NCBI GenBank assembly: GCA_032622095.1
Contig: CP136066.1
Span: 173,723,164 to 173,787,163 of the forward strand
Direction: 5' to 3'
DNA length: 64,000 bases
Source of the DNA: Siphonodentalium dalli
Lineage: Eukaryota; Mollusca; Scaphopoda; Gadilida; Siphonodentaliidae
Every line of letters starts with the position of its first letter. Positions within the stretch are counted from its first letter, which is position 1. The notes under the pieces were generated by a model that saw only the letters and a list, made by a program, of their open reading frames with translations, had not been told where the DNA came from and ran no database searches. The position numbers and the translations under genes were made by a program. Positions 1 through 13,100 of the stretch are shown here, piece after piece.

Positions 1-138
1 TTCAACGTTTTTTAGCCTGAGAAACGTGAAATGGACTTTGCATGGCCTTTCCACTGTTTTTTATTTGGTGTTCAGTGTGCAACATCTGATATAAACGAGA
101 ATGCTCATTCAGTTAGAATATAGAGCACATATCTTTTC

Positions 139-390
139 AGATTAATGTGACTTGCGCAGTAATTGGAACTTTACCATGTTAGTGAATACAGTTTTAGATT
201 AACATGACTTGCTCATCAATTGGAACTTTACCATGTTAGTGAATACAGTTTTAGATTAACATGACTTCCGCAGTAATTCGAACTTTACCATGTTAGTGAA
301 TACAGTTTGAGATTAACGTGACTTGCTCAGTAATTCGAACTTTACCTTGTTAGTGAATAAGGTTTTAGATTAACGTGACTTGCGATACCG
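139..390. repeat. 57-bp tandem repeat, about 4.3 copies
   Basis: The unit begins agattaac and contains cttgc, tggaactttaccatgttag and tgaatacag. It recurs exactly every 57 bases (139, 196, 253, 310, 367) with few substitutions. It lies in the intron before the first actinin exon in the window. Confidence 0.9.
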
Positions 391-554
391 AGAGATAGTC
401 TCAAAGAAAGAAAAAATCTCTGGTGACTATCTTCTGGTGACAGGAGTCTCTCAATCAAAAGTCTTGTACTTATCAATCTATATGAGGAGATAAGAGAAAA
501 CAGACCCCATATTTTAAGTCTTAATCTTAAAGCCACATGAAGATGCACTACAAG

Positions 555-985
555 ATACTCCTAATAAATTCGCTTTTAAATTTTTTCCCAGCATTGAAAT
601 TGGTTGATAAATACCTGTAATACCTTTCTACAAACATATGTTTACGAAAAAACATTGAAGTCATAAAAATACTACTTCGAACACAATGTTTGGGATCCAA
701 ACACTTGTTACACCATTTGTATTCATTGAAACGTAATATTGCGCTACTGTCTGGAAAACGTATATTGTGTTATGTTAACGGGAAACTATTTTAACTTCAC
801 GCACTGCTTTCTTTTCATTTTAATTATAAAATTATGTAGTACCATAAAACTTGCAAAGTGACGACAACTCTAGATTATTTTTCTAGTCTAACAACTTTTA
901 CCGAATAATATAAGAAACAAAACACATTTTTTCAGTGCTATACCCGAATTATGTATAGATAATTTTGGGGTACAAGCCGTATCCG
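555..985. repeat. dispersed repeat H, copy 1
   Basis: It shares long blocks with 11195-11740, including attatgtagtaccataaaa, ttcagtgctata and gtccgtttaa-type ends. The copies are diverged, suggesting an old mobile element. No coding capacity or terminal repeats were recognised. Confidence 0.6.
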
Positions 986-1025
986 TTTAAGCATCATTTG
1001 ATTTTCGTAATTTGTTCTCTTCCAG

Positions 1026-1155
1026 GCTTGAGCGGTTGGACCATCTCGCTCAGAAATTCAGACATAAGTGTAACATCCACGAAGAATGGGCAGAGGGCAA
1101 AGAAGAGATGCTGCAACCTCAAAACTTCAGAGCATGCACCCTCATGGAGCTAAAG
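1026..1155 (+). CDS. ACTN: alpha-actinin exon: end of spectrin repeat 1, start of repeat 2
   Basis: The acceptor is cttccag at 1019-1025. The first base completes an Arg codon, then 43 codons run from LERLDHL to LMELK. The donor is aag/gtttgt. It matches the alpha-actinin stretch around the spectrin repeat 1-2 junction (LAQKFRHK, then [13 protein letters not shown]). The donor region is duplicated about 365 bp downstream (see the repeat at 1150-1811). Confidence 0.95.
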
Positions 1156-4100
1156 GTTTGTTCCATTTCCAACAATTTATTCCTTTCAATACTAAATGGA
1201 TTCTCAAAACTACAAAAAATACAAAAGTATACGTTGGAAAGGTCTTATTCATTTGGTGGGGCATTCAGGTAATAAAAGCAGACGATAGACAGTCGAAAAG
1301 CTAATACAAGTGCAGAATGATTCATATTCTTTGGTGGGAAATACAGTAATGCTATAAATAATTGACTCCTTAACCACAGCAGAATTATGGGTAACTTTTC
1401 AGGATTTAGTCGGAAATATGGCTTGTTGCCATTCATCGGAAAGCTCTCATTGAGAGCTTTCCGATGAATGGCAACAAGCCATATTTCCGACTAAATCCTG
1501 AAAAGTTAACAAATGATCTATAAAGGTTTGTTCCATCGCCAACAATTTATTCCTTTCTACACTAAATGGATTCTCAAAACTACAAAAAATACAAAAGTAT
1601 ACATTGGAAAGGTCTTATTCATTTGGTGGGGCATTCAGGTTATAAAAGCAGACGACAGACAGTTGAAAAGCTAATACAAGTGCAGAAGGATTTATATTCT
1701 TTGGTGGGAAATGTTGAGATAATAAGTTCAACAAATGACCAATTATCGTTTGTTGAACTTATTATCTCAACATTTCCTAAGGGAATGAATACTTAGTATA
1801 GAAAGGGTTAAACCCCGGACTAAGGCCAATATGAAAATCTTTGGTTGGCAATTCCTTCCCAACGTTTCAAATTTGGTTATGTATGTTAGCCTACGGTAAT
1901 AATAGTACACAATTTCCATCAGTTTTGGACACTTTGACAGGGGTTCTCTGCTTTGAATCTGTGTTTAACCATTTTCCATGGGTCATTTGTTTACTTTAGA
2001 TCGTAACAACTTGAGGAAACGTATCTGCACCTTAGTTGTGCCGCTTGCACCCATGATATACCCAAATTCCAACAAAAAAATTGCCTATTCAATTTGACAG
2101 TTTTCTCATATGGTGACTTAACTGAAGTTAAAACCTGGTAAAACTACAGTAATGCCCTAAGTAATCGACTCCTTAACCACAGCAGAATTATGGGTAACTT
2201 TTCAGGATTTAGTCGGAAATATGGCTTGTTGCCATTCATCGGAAAGCTCTCCCCGAGAAAAGCTCATCCTGAAAAGTTACCCATAATTCTGCTGTGGTTA
2301 AGGAGTCGATTACTTAGAGCATTACTGTACCTCTGCTGAATGTCACTATCTAAAAGTTTTATGCTGTTACGAATGGGTTCATTTGTTTAATCTTATTGAT
2401 TTAATAGTATCAAATCGATTGGGGAAATTAAGGACTTTTGGAATTTTCTATAAATTTCTCTTAATTTCTTTTCAGGCGATGAAGAAGAAGCACGAGGCTT
2501 TTGAGAGTGATTTAGCCGCTCATCAAGACAGAGTCGAGCAAATTGCTGCCATAGCACAAGAACTCAAGTAAGTAACTTGAAACCCTTTCATGACAGGAGC
2601 TGCAGTGGTGCCGCATTAAAGATTCTGTGCCAGTGCATTCTCCCATTGGGAGCCTCGCATATATAAGAGAATGCACTGGCTTACAAGGTCAAGGTAAATA
2701 TAGTTAGGCTAATGTATTCTCTTACATATGCGAGGCTACCTATAGGAGACTCGCATATTTAAGAGAATGCATTGGCACAGGGGTTTCACAAATTTTCAGG
2801 AAGCTCCAGTCATGGAAGGGTTAAATAAGTTTTCTTCTAACGTCCTATTGATTTTATGACTTTTGAATTAAAGTGATGTGAAACACTCCTGTAGTGTGAT
2901 CAAATATAAATGGAAAATAATCTTGTTCAAAGTAGTAATTTTTACAAATATTATATCCAAATTGACAACACACACCATCATTCTTATATATTAATTAAAT
3001 GCGGTGACTATCAACGGCGAAATCGTTTACGTTAGTTTATCGCCGATAGATGCGTCCCGAATCGAGATGTAAATATTTACAATTGAGCGTAGTTCAGACG
3101 ATGTTTTCTATGCAGTGGTATGGTCGATTTGCTTCAGATTTTCGGCAATATTAGTAGAATGCTACATTCCTCCAGTTTGCATAGTGCCTGGATACTAACT
3201 GATCAGTTTCACGCACCAGAACAAGTACATGATATGTCTTTAAGCACTATCTCTGCACATGCGCTCTCAAGCATGCAAGTACTCAGCTGGTCGATATTAG
3301 CTCACTACAATACTTCTAAATTTTCCATATATGTGACCCGCCATATCAAATCCAGCCGGAAGTCGGGATTTTTTTACCCTGTGCCAATGCATTCTCTTAT
3401 ATATGCGAGTCGACCATAGGTCGCCTCGCATATATATGAGAATGCATTGGCCTAACAATTTTTTATCATGTTTTTTAAATAAATGTTTCTTACAATTTTT
3501 AGGACATAAAATAAAAAACATCCATTACCCTGCAGGGAGCCCCACACATATATAGAAGAGTGTCGTCTGCTCATGTTTGTCTGGGGCTCTGTATGGGTGA
3601 AATTATAAAATTGTTAAAGAATACAAGAAAAAATTATTAAAATTGTAAAAAATTGTTAGGCCAATGCATTCTCTTATATATGCGAGGCGACCTATGGTCG
3701 ATTCGCATCTATAAGAGAATGCATTGGCACAGGGTAAAAAAAATCCCGACTTCCGACTGGATTTGATATGGCGGGTCACATATACAGTGTAATATGTGAG
3801 GGGGGCACTTGCTTATTTTGAGCTGTTTATTTAGATTGGAGAACACAATTCCTTCTTTGTACATTCTTTTTAGTGCAGAGTGGGATAACTTTGTAGAAAT
3901 ATCCATGTATAAATTGACTGTAAATTGAATATATCAGTGAACAGGTAAGTTTGACGTTTGACTATCTCTTAAGAGCGATATCTATTTAAGACAGTGAACA
4001 TCTCTGTTTTCTATCATTGCAGTCAATTAGATTACCACGATGTCGTCACGGTTAATACAAGATGTCAGGTTAGTAAACAATAAAGTTTTAAAATATATTT

Positions 4101-7100
4101 ATTGTTGGATATTTCAAAGCTATGTGTTTTGTATGGTAGATCTTTATTAAAAACTAGTTCAAGCAAAATATTAACGTAATGCTGAAACAAAATATAATTA
4201 TTCAACTTGACACTGTTTATCACTCGCCAACCAAGAATATGAAAATAATTCCAGCTCACCTAGGACTCAATTGATGGGTGGAGCTATGAACTAATCACTG
4301 TCAATCAAGTACATCACAGCTAATCCACTTGTGTCAAACTGCATATATAAGCAGTTTACTGTTTACTTGAACTGTTCCAATATTACATTTCTTTTCACAT
4401 TAATGACAATCTTTTCCTAAAGCAAATACAAGTGTTTTCCTTTTGGTGATTAATATAGATATAAAAGCTTAATGGATCTATATAATATGAAGCATTAAAA
4501 TGACTGAAAATGTACTGGTATTCGGTCCTTTATAATTGAAATGTACTGGAAAAGTACTGGAATTTCTCTTTGTGAAATGTGTACGAATCATGATTTAAAT
4601 TTCCGATGTAATTGTTTCACCAATCAGTTTCATGTATTATTAATGTTTCTTAACATTATTTTTTTTTCTATTTTAGAGAATATGTGATCAATGGGATCGA
4701 CTGGGATCATTGACATCAAACAGGAGAACTGACCTTGATGTATGTATTTATTAGACACATTAGAAATTCTAATAGGAAATTTGAAAATAATTGAAAGATG
4801 CAGTCAATGTATCAGACCTCAGGATTTATACAATAATAATAATTCTATTATTAAGCTTAACCTAGTGCCACATATGGTCAATTTCATATAAAAAAAATTT
4901 GGGACCTCTAATTATCTGAGTTCAGTGGCATATGCTACTCCGACCAACCCATGGCCATTTTGATAAGAAATGAGAATTTGATCACACACATCTCAAACCT
5001 ATGAAAAACTCATACTGAGACAATGCCTCTCAATTACTGATACCAGTACTCTCGCAATTTTGTCAAAATATTCACACCGAATGGTATGCTTTATTAACTC
5101 AATCATGGATTAACATGAAATTAGAGATGAATGTGAACATATATACCCCTATGGTGCTTTATTTGGATTTCTATATTTATTAATTTCTTAAGCAATGTTG
5201 CGAGCATCTGCACTGTATGTGTATCAGGGATCTGGTGTTGTAAATTGAGAATAGCCATCAGTTTTCCACCCCTATGTTTAATCCACCCCCTACTCTTATC
5301 TGATTCTGGAATATTTTCCAACCCCCCCCCCCCCCCCATACTTTTATTCCGAATTCTCAGATGTTGAGAGTATATCTTTAGTTTGAGCAATTTAACAGAA
5401 CTACTGACTATGCTGTTTATCTACATGGAATTACACAACTGATATCAATTATATGTATTCAAAGATAAATTGTCTAAACAATACCTTCTTCATCTGATCT
5501 CCTGTTTTCAATCCATTGAAAATAAAAAGAAGCCTGACTGTCCATGTCATGCAATTTCCATTTCAGCGATTTTGTGTAATGCAGTGTTTTGTTTTGTTTT
5601 CATCAGGAAGCTGAGAGAATTGCTGAAAGAATTGATCAGCTTCATCTCGAGTTTGCCAAGAGAGCTGCTGTATGTATAAATATATTTATACCATAATTGC
5701 CTATTCTATTGTGTGTATAACACATATTTTGTAAACTTAATCTTTACACCCTACTTTGGGTACACAGCTTCCTACTGTGGATTTTTACTGTGTAAATGTT
5801 CAAACCCAAACGTTTTTACCCAGAGTAGAACTACATCGTAGTTAGCAAAAAATAGTTCCTGTTTCACAATCATTTAAAATTGGAAGTTGTCATGATATCG
5901 ATTAGATATGAGGAAAATTGCCTGCATTTCAATAAAATGTAACTTGCTAGTGTTATATGAAATAGAAAACATACGAATGCTAATTCCAAGTGACTGACGT
6001 CATGACGTAAATCTATGCATCACTACGCTTGACGCAAATTCCATATATCGTCATGTTTGTATCTCTCATTGTGGATACACATTCAAAGTAAATAGCAGGA
6101 TAGTTGAATTCGCAGAACAAATCAAAAATAATAATTATGGCATAAATAAAATACACGCATAGTAGCCGAGAGTACAAAATTTTAACCACTAATGGTATTG
6201 TGGTATTAACCACTTGCCAAAAGGCTCATGGTTAAAACTCATTAAAAAATTCCACTCGTGTTGAAAATTTGGTATTCTCGGCTAATATGGGTGTATTCTA
6301 TATATAATCGTACACCCTCTACATTCACACAATTGCAGATGACGATACTGTTTATTCAAATCTTTATCAAGCAATAACTGAAGCCTCCATTTCATAAAAA
6401 GCAATGAATCCACCTGCGTCACTTCAATTCGCTCATGTGCTTGCCGCATGTTGTTATATTGGGCACACTTTCAACTCTAGTTTTCGACTTTTCCAATCAG
6501 CTGTTTTGTTTATATTTGTGCGTAATTTTATATTGGGCTCATTTGCGTTGCGATATCTATTATCTCTAATACTGTAAAAAAAATCATAGAGATATATCAG
6601 TTTGATTTGCAGTAAATCCTCGGGTATATGATTATAAGGAATGACTGAAAGATCGATCGGGGTCATTGGGTTTTTTCTTCAGCGAATAAATCATCTCGAA
6701 TTCGGACTAAATGTTTACAATTTTGCGTAATTTAGATGTTGTGTTTTCTCAAATGGTTTGATCAATGTGGTTGGAAATTTTGACAATATTAGTTAAATGC
6801 TATATTCTTCCAGTCGACACAGTGCCTTGGAATCAACGTATCAGTTTGATGCACTGAAATAAGGGCAAACTATATATGTTTAATCTATAAAATATAAAAG
6901 TGAGTTAAATTTTAATCTTTCAATTGCAGCCATTCAATAACTGGATGGACGGTGCCAAAGAAGATTTGATGGACATGTTTATCGTTCACACTACAGAAGA
7001 AATTCAGGTGAGAATTTGAATTGATGTAGATCAAGCAAGACATGGTAGATAACTCTATACAAATATATGCTTAAAATTTCATTCACTTATTAGTGAGACA

Positions 7101-10100
7101 TTGGAAATAACTCTATACAGATATATGCCTTAACAATTTTGTTCAGATGAGTTGAGATTTATTTGCTTCTATAAAATAATACCTTTATTCTGTTTGAGGT
7201 TTCTTACTTGATTCCCATTTGTTCATTTGTAGTGATGTTCGGCTAATATAAATTGAATTTGTCTGTCTGTTGAACTTGATATCTAAACAACTCTACAATT
7301 GAATGAGACTGTAAGGTTTATCTCTTACTGTCATCTGCTTTAATCCCTCCAAATGAGGAACATCCCATACAAATGTATACTCATAATCTAATCGTTATAT
7401 ACTCATAAACTAATCGTTAGATTGGTAGAATCAAAGGATAATAATTTATAATATAAATAACTCGCAGAATATTGTAAAATCAGTTTGATTCTTGGGGGGT
7501 CTTTTATTTGTTGAATTTGTGGTATGGCAAAACCACAACATGAAGAGCCAATGAAATATTTGATATTTCTTTGATGGGCGTATATCAATATACGGGATCG
7601 GAACATAGATCAGACGATATTTCCATTTTCGGGATGTGGTAAGATGAATGTATTAAAACACATAAGGCAAGACGAAAAGTAATCAATTTAGATAAAATCG
7701 CTTATTGTTTTATCAGCTGTAAGCAATTTTCTCTGAACACTTCTGTATCATTTTATGCAAACAACACTCAATGGATTTCGTACTCAATAAAGGCCAATTG
7801 TTTCGCCACATGAATGTTACATAAAACAATGTGAAATATAGCCGGTAGCTATTAATTGTCGCCCTCATTGAACTATGCCTTATATGTGTCAGGACTATCG
7901 TGAGGTCTAAGTTGTTAACAGTGACTACTCAAAGCTGTCATAATAGCCCGTATTGTTGAGGGTGGATAAATACCTATCTATCTCCGATCCATGATTTCAT
8001 GTCCCCCACAAAATGGCCTTTTGCGAAAAAACTCGAAAATTGATGCCGACGAATTCAAATCCATTCACAGAATCTTCATCTCTCATTTCAGTCCCTGATG
8101 GGTGCACATGAACAGTTTAAAATGACACTACCCCAAGCCGACAAGGAATACAACACCATCGTTACTCTTGTACGAGAGGTCACACAGTTTGCAGGAGTTC
8201 AAGTCCCGAACCCATACACTACATTAAGTGCACAGGTAAGCACCCTACTGGGCTTATAATTACTATACAAATTAGGGAAGGGAAAATGTTATGCTTCGTA
8301 AATCTAGGCACATTTTCGTCAATTGTTGTGTTTAAAGACTTGAAATAGTGTCTATCATCTGCAGAATGCACAGTGGGCTAGCATCACCAAATTCACCCTC
8401 TGGGAACCTCATTCTAGTATGGCCTCAACTGATATCTTCTGCAAATTAGGATATATAGAAACTGAACAGAAGGGAAAAGTAACTATAATGTTAATTTGAG
8501 ACTATAGATACTTCCCAGAAGATGAGGCCTCAGCAGAATGAGGTCCCCAGATGGTGAATTTAGTGATGCTAGCTCGCTGTGTGGGGTAGCGTCACTAAAT
8601 TCACCCCCTGAGGACCTCATTCTGCAAATGGCAGACACTAATTCAAGGCTTGGGTGTGTTTACAGTTTTTGCTTCTTTCATTTTTCAATAAAATGTATAG
8701 AACAGTGTCAAGCATTTAATTTCAGTACAGCGATGAATGGGAGTAGGGTCCTGCGATTGATTGAAATTCGATTCTTTATTCTGATTTTTCAATTTTGATT
8801 TTTTAACCCTTTCATGACGGGAGCTTCCTGAATTTTTTAGAAAGGCCTGTGCCAATGCATTCTCTTATATAGGCGAGTCGACCATAGGTCGCCTCGCATA
8901 TATAAGAGAATGCATTGGCCTAACAAATTTTATAAAAAAAATATTTTTTGATAATTGTTAAAACATGTAAGAAAAAAATTCTAAAAAATTCTAAAAAATT
9001 GTTAAAGAATGTAAGAAATAATTATAAAAAGTAATGAAAATTGTTGAAGAATGTAAACAAAAATTATAAAACTGATAATGAATGTAAGAAAAAAATTATA
9101 AAATATTATAAAAATTGTTAAAGAATGTAAGACAAATTGATACAAAATTATAAAAACTTGTTAGGCCAATACATTCTCTTATATATGCGAGGCGACCTAT
9201 GGTCGACTCGCATATATAATAGAATGCATTGGTAAGGGTCTTTAATGTTGCGCCAGCACAGCTCCCGTCATGAAAGGTTTAACAATTCAATTGTCTCGAG
9301 GTATATGAAGTCTGCTTCAAACTTCTTGTTGCCCATTTACTGATTCATCTGGCAGTGTTTCTGCCTCTGTTGTTCATCTATTACCACAACTTAGCTTTAC
9401 ATTATTTTTATTATGTACTATATATTCTCTTCACAAAAAAAAAATGCCAAAAATTTGTGAGCGATTATCTGATTGTTTATTCACGATACAATATTGCATC
9501 TTTGTGAACCAATATCACACATATACTGGTAACTACAGACATTGGAAGGCTTGCAGACAAGTCAAAACTTAATCCGGATCCCACTTATTTTTAAATTATT
9601 GTGTGGTGGAACAAAGTATCGAATATCATTGTGCTCAAATTGAATTCGATCAAATCAAGTAAACAAATTAAGAAATGAATCGAATGTCTTTCAAATCGCT
9701 GGGCCCATGATGGGGAACTACAGCTTATGATAGTACTTAGTCATGTTTTTAGTTTATTTTAAATGAAGATTATTGAGGAATCAGCGATTAACTTTCTCAT
9801 TCTGTAGAAATTAAGCATGGTTATTCTAACAGTATTTGATTGGCTGATGACGAAACTAAAATTGCTTGAACTGCATGCATTATTTTTGATAATTATGTTT
9901 GCTTGGAAAATAATGGCACAAAACTTAGTAGTAATGTCTAAAACCTATTGAGGCGCTAATATTTCTTGTTAGGAAATATTATTTCCTGCTAGAAATTGTC
10001 ACATTCGAGGTGGGAAGCCCTCATAATTAGATGTTTAATATGCAATAGCCGAATGTAATCTGTTGACTGATATTTTCATATTTACCAACTTGCTCAGAGC

Positions 10101-13100
10101 ATATTTATTACAAATGCACTTAAAACATGCTTTGATGTTTTGAAAAGATAAAACAAAACACTTATTTTTTCATTTTTATTAAACTGATAAAATTCTATAG
10201 CTTTCCAATAATATACATTAGTATTTAGTTCTTCTATTGGTATATAATATAATAACTTTCATATAGATATATACATGTGTTATAGATTTTTTTTTCTTTC
10301 TATTGCTGTCCATTGGGGATATAATGTAGAATATATGATGTAATATAATTATGAATACTATATACAGTAATGCCGTAAATAATTGACTCCTTAACCACAG
10401 CAGAATTATGGGTAATTTTTCAGAATTTAGTCGGAAATATGGCTTGTTGCCATTCATCGGAAAGCTCTCACTGAGATCTTTCCGATGAATGGCAACTAGC
10501 CATATTTCCGAATAAATCCTGAAAAATTACCCATAATTCTGCTGTGGTTAAGGAGTCGATTATATAGGGCATTACTGCAGGTTTGTAAAATCAGATAGTC
10601 TGACAATGCTCAAAACAAACTTCAATGTTTTGAAAAATAAAACATGCTTATTTTGTTTTAGATACTTCTTTCTACTTGATTATTTAAATAGATTTGTATC
10701 GCTTACACTTTCCTATTGTTTATACTATAGAATAAATGAGTTGGGAACTCGAGCACTTTGTGAGGGGGGGGGGTTATTGTTAATAGTTTTGTCACAAATC
10801 ATGTGTATGAAATATGCTATCAACTGTTCAGTCTATTGCTTGTATCCAAATGATTGTCTCTCTTTGTGTGTGCATTCCTAATTTGGCAACCCAATTATAT
10901 AGCCTGGTTTATGAGCATAAATTACAGTAATGCCCTAAATAATCGACTCCTTAACCATAGCAGAATTATCAGAATTATTTCAGGATTTCGTCAAAAATAT
11001 GGCTTGGTGCCATTCATCGGAAAGCTCTCACTGAGAGCTTTCCGATGAATGGCACCAAGCCATATTTCCGACTAAATCCTGAAAAGTTACCCATAATTCT
11101 GATATGGTTAAGGAGTCAATTATTTAGGGCATTACTGTACAACTTTTTTCCACAATTTAAATCCACATGGTGATTTGTGCTCTAAAACACACGTAATAAT
11201 ATACGCTTTTGAGTTTTCCCGGCATCGAAATAGGTCGATAAATACCTGAAATACTTTCTACGAACATAATATATCCCAGAAAGATACTTTCGAGCATGAT
11301 AATCACGCCCGAGGCTTTGCTGCACAATTAGTATTCATTGAAATTCTGGAATCGGAAATGGAATAATGTGTAACTATCTGGAATAGGTATATTGCGTTAT
11401 CTTAGCTTGAAACTATTTTAAAACTTCACTTGCAGCTTTCTGTTAATTTAATCTTCAAAATTATGTAGTACCATAAAAGTTTCATAACGTTTTACAGCTT
11501 TTGAGTTTCTTTCCATGGACTACATGTGTAATTGTTATGCGACCGCTGATAAATTTGAACCGACACAAACGATATGATTTAAAATTTATCAAAAACTATA
11601 AGTAACGAAACACGTGTTTTCAGTGCTATATCGACCCGTTTGTTCGGAAAACTTCTGCGTAGGTATGTTTTGAGATAACTCTTAACAAGTTATATATACA
11701 TAATTTTGGGTTCGAATGAGCCATGTCCGTTTAAACAGTTGTAATGGAATAAATACATTGATTTATTTTTGTAATTTGAATAAAATTTGCTTTAAAAAAT
11801 CTTATAAAATTCTTGGGAGAGTTCCACTGTTTGTCAATTGTTGGGGCAGTTATGAATATTTTACAAATTAATTTTATCCTTCTGCATCAACATTTTTATC
11901 GAATGTGTGTAATCCAGGCTATACTATTGCTGTTGCTATTAATAATTTTGTGTTAATCACCTTGTTTGGTATTTACTGACATGCATTGATTATGATTTAT
12001 TTCCCTTGCACCTGCTTTGCTTGGATTTTGCAGGAGGTTAGTAGTGTCTGTAAGTGCTTCTGTAACTAACACGATAAGTGCTAGAAAGTTACAGTAATGT
12101 CCTAAATAATTGACTCCTTAACCACAGCAGAATTATGGGTAACTTTTCAGGATTTAGTCGGAAATATGGCTTGTTGCTATTCGTCGGAAAGCTCTCAGTG
12201 AGAGCTTTCCGACTAATAGCAACAAGCCATATTTCCGACTAAATCCTGAAAAGTTACCCATAATTCTGCTGTGGTTAAGGAGTCGATTATTTAGGGCATT
12301 ACTGTACAGGGTTCACGCTGGTCCAACAATTATTTTGCCAATTTCTGTGAATTTGTTTGTCCATTTTCCAGAAACTGGTCAAATTTATTAATTTACATTG
12401 TATTATTTTGAAGCCAGAAAGCCGTAAAGTATTGTCACTTGCACATGATTAAGAAAGTACAGCGTTCTAACAGCTAATCCTCATTGTTTTAATAACTAAA
12501 CATGTGTGATTTTTGATAAATTGTTAATCATATACAGTAATGTCCTAAATAATTGACTCCTTAACCACAGCAGAATTATGGGTACTTTTTTAGGATTTAG
12601 TCAGAAATATTTGAGAGCTTTCCGATGAATGGCAACAAGCCATATTTCCGACTAAATCCTGAAAAGTTACCCATAACTCTGCTGTGGTTAAGGAGTCGAT
12701 TATTTAGGGCATTACTGTAGTAGACAGCTGCTGATTATCTGTTAACAAATTAAGGGTTTTGTGGAAATTTGGTAATAATTTGAGGTGTTTGCCGACTATA
12801 GCCTCTAAACTTTTTAGCCAAATTAAAATTTCTTTGGACATTTACCAAAAATATTCACAATTTGGATACCGACAGCGTGAACCCTGGAAAGTTAACAACT
12901 GAATTAGGGATGTCACGATTAGAGTTGCTACATCCAATTTCGCACTTCAAGATCATACTTTTTCTTTGGACGTCAAACCTGTCTCAACTATAGGGCGATA
13001 AAATCACTCCAAATGCTTGGCACTACTATGTTTTGATATTTAAAATTATTTTTGCTTAATATTCAGACCATGTTAGGCTAGAAAAAAATCTCAAATTTCT

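Noticed and set aside
12031-12040. Possible 3-nt microexon (gcag GAG gttagt) in the large actinin intron
   Set aside because: Residues on both sides of the intron align to the family without a gap, so an extra Glu is not needed. The motif is short enough to arise by chance.
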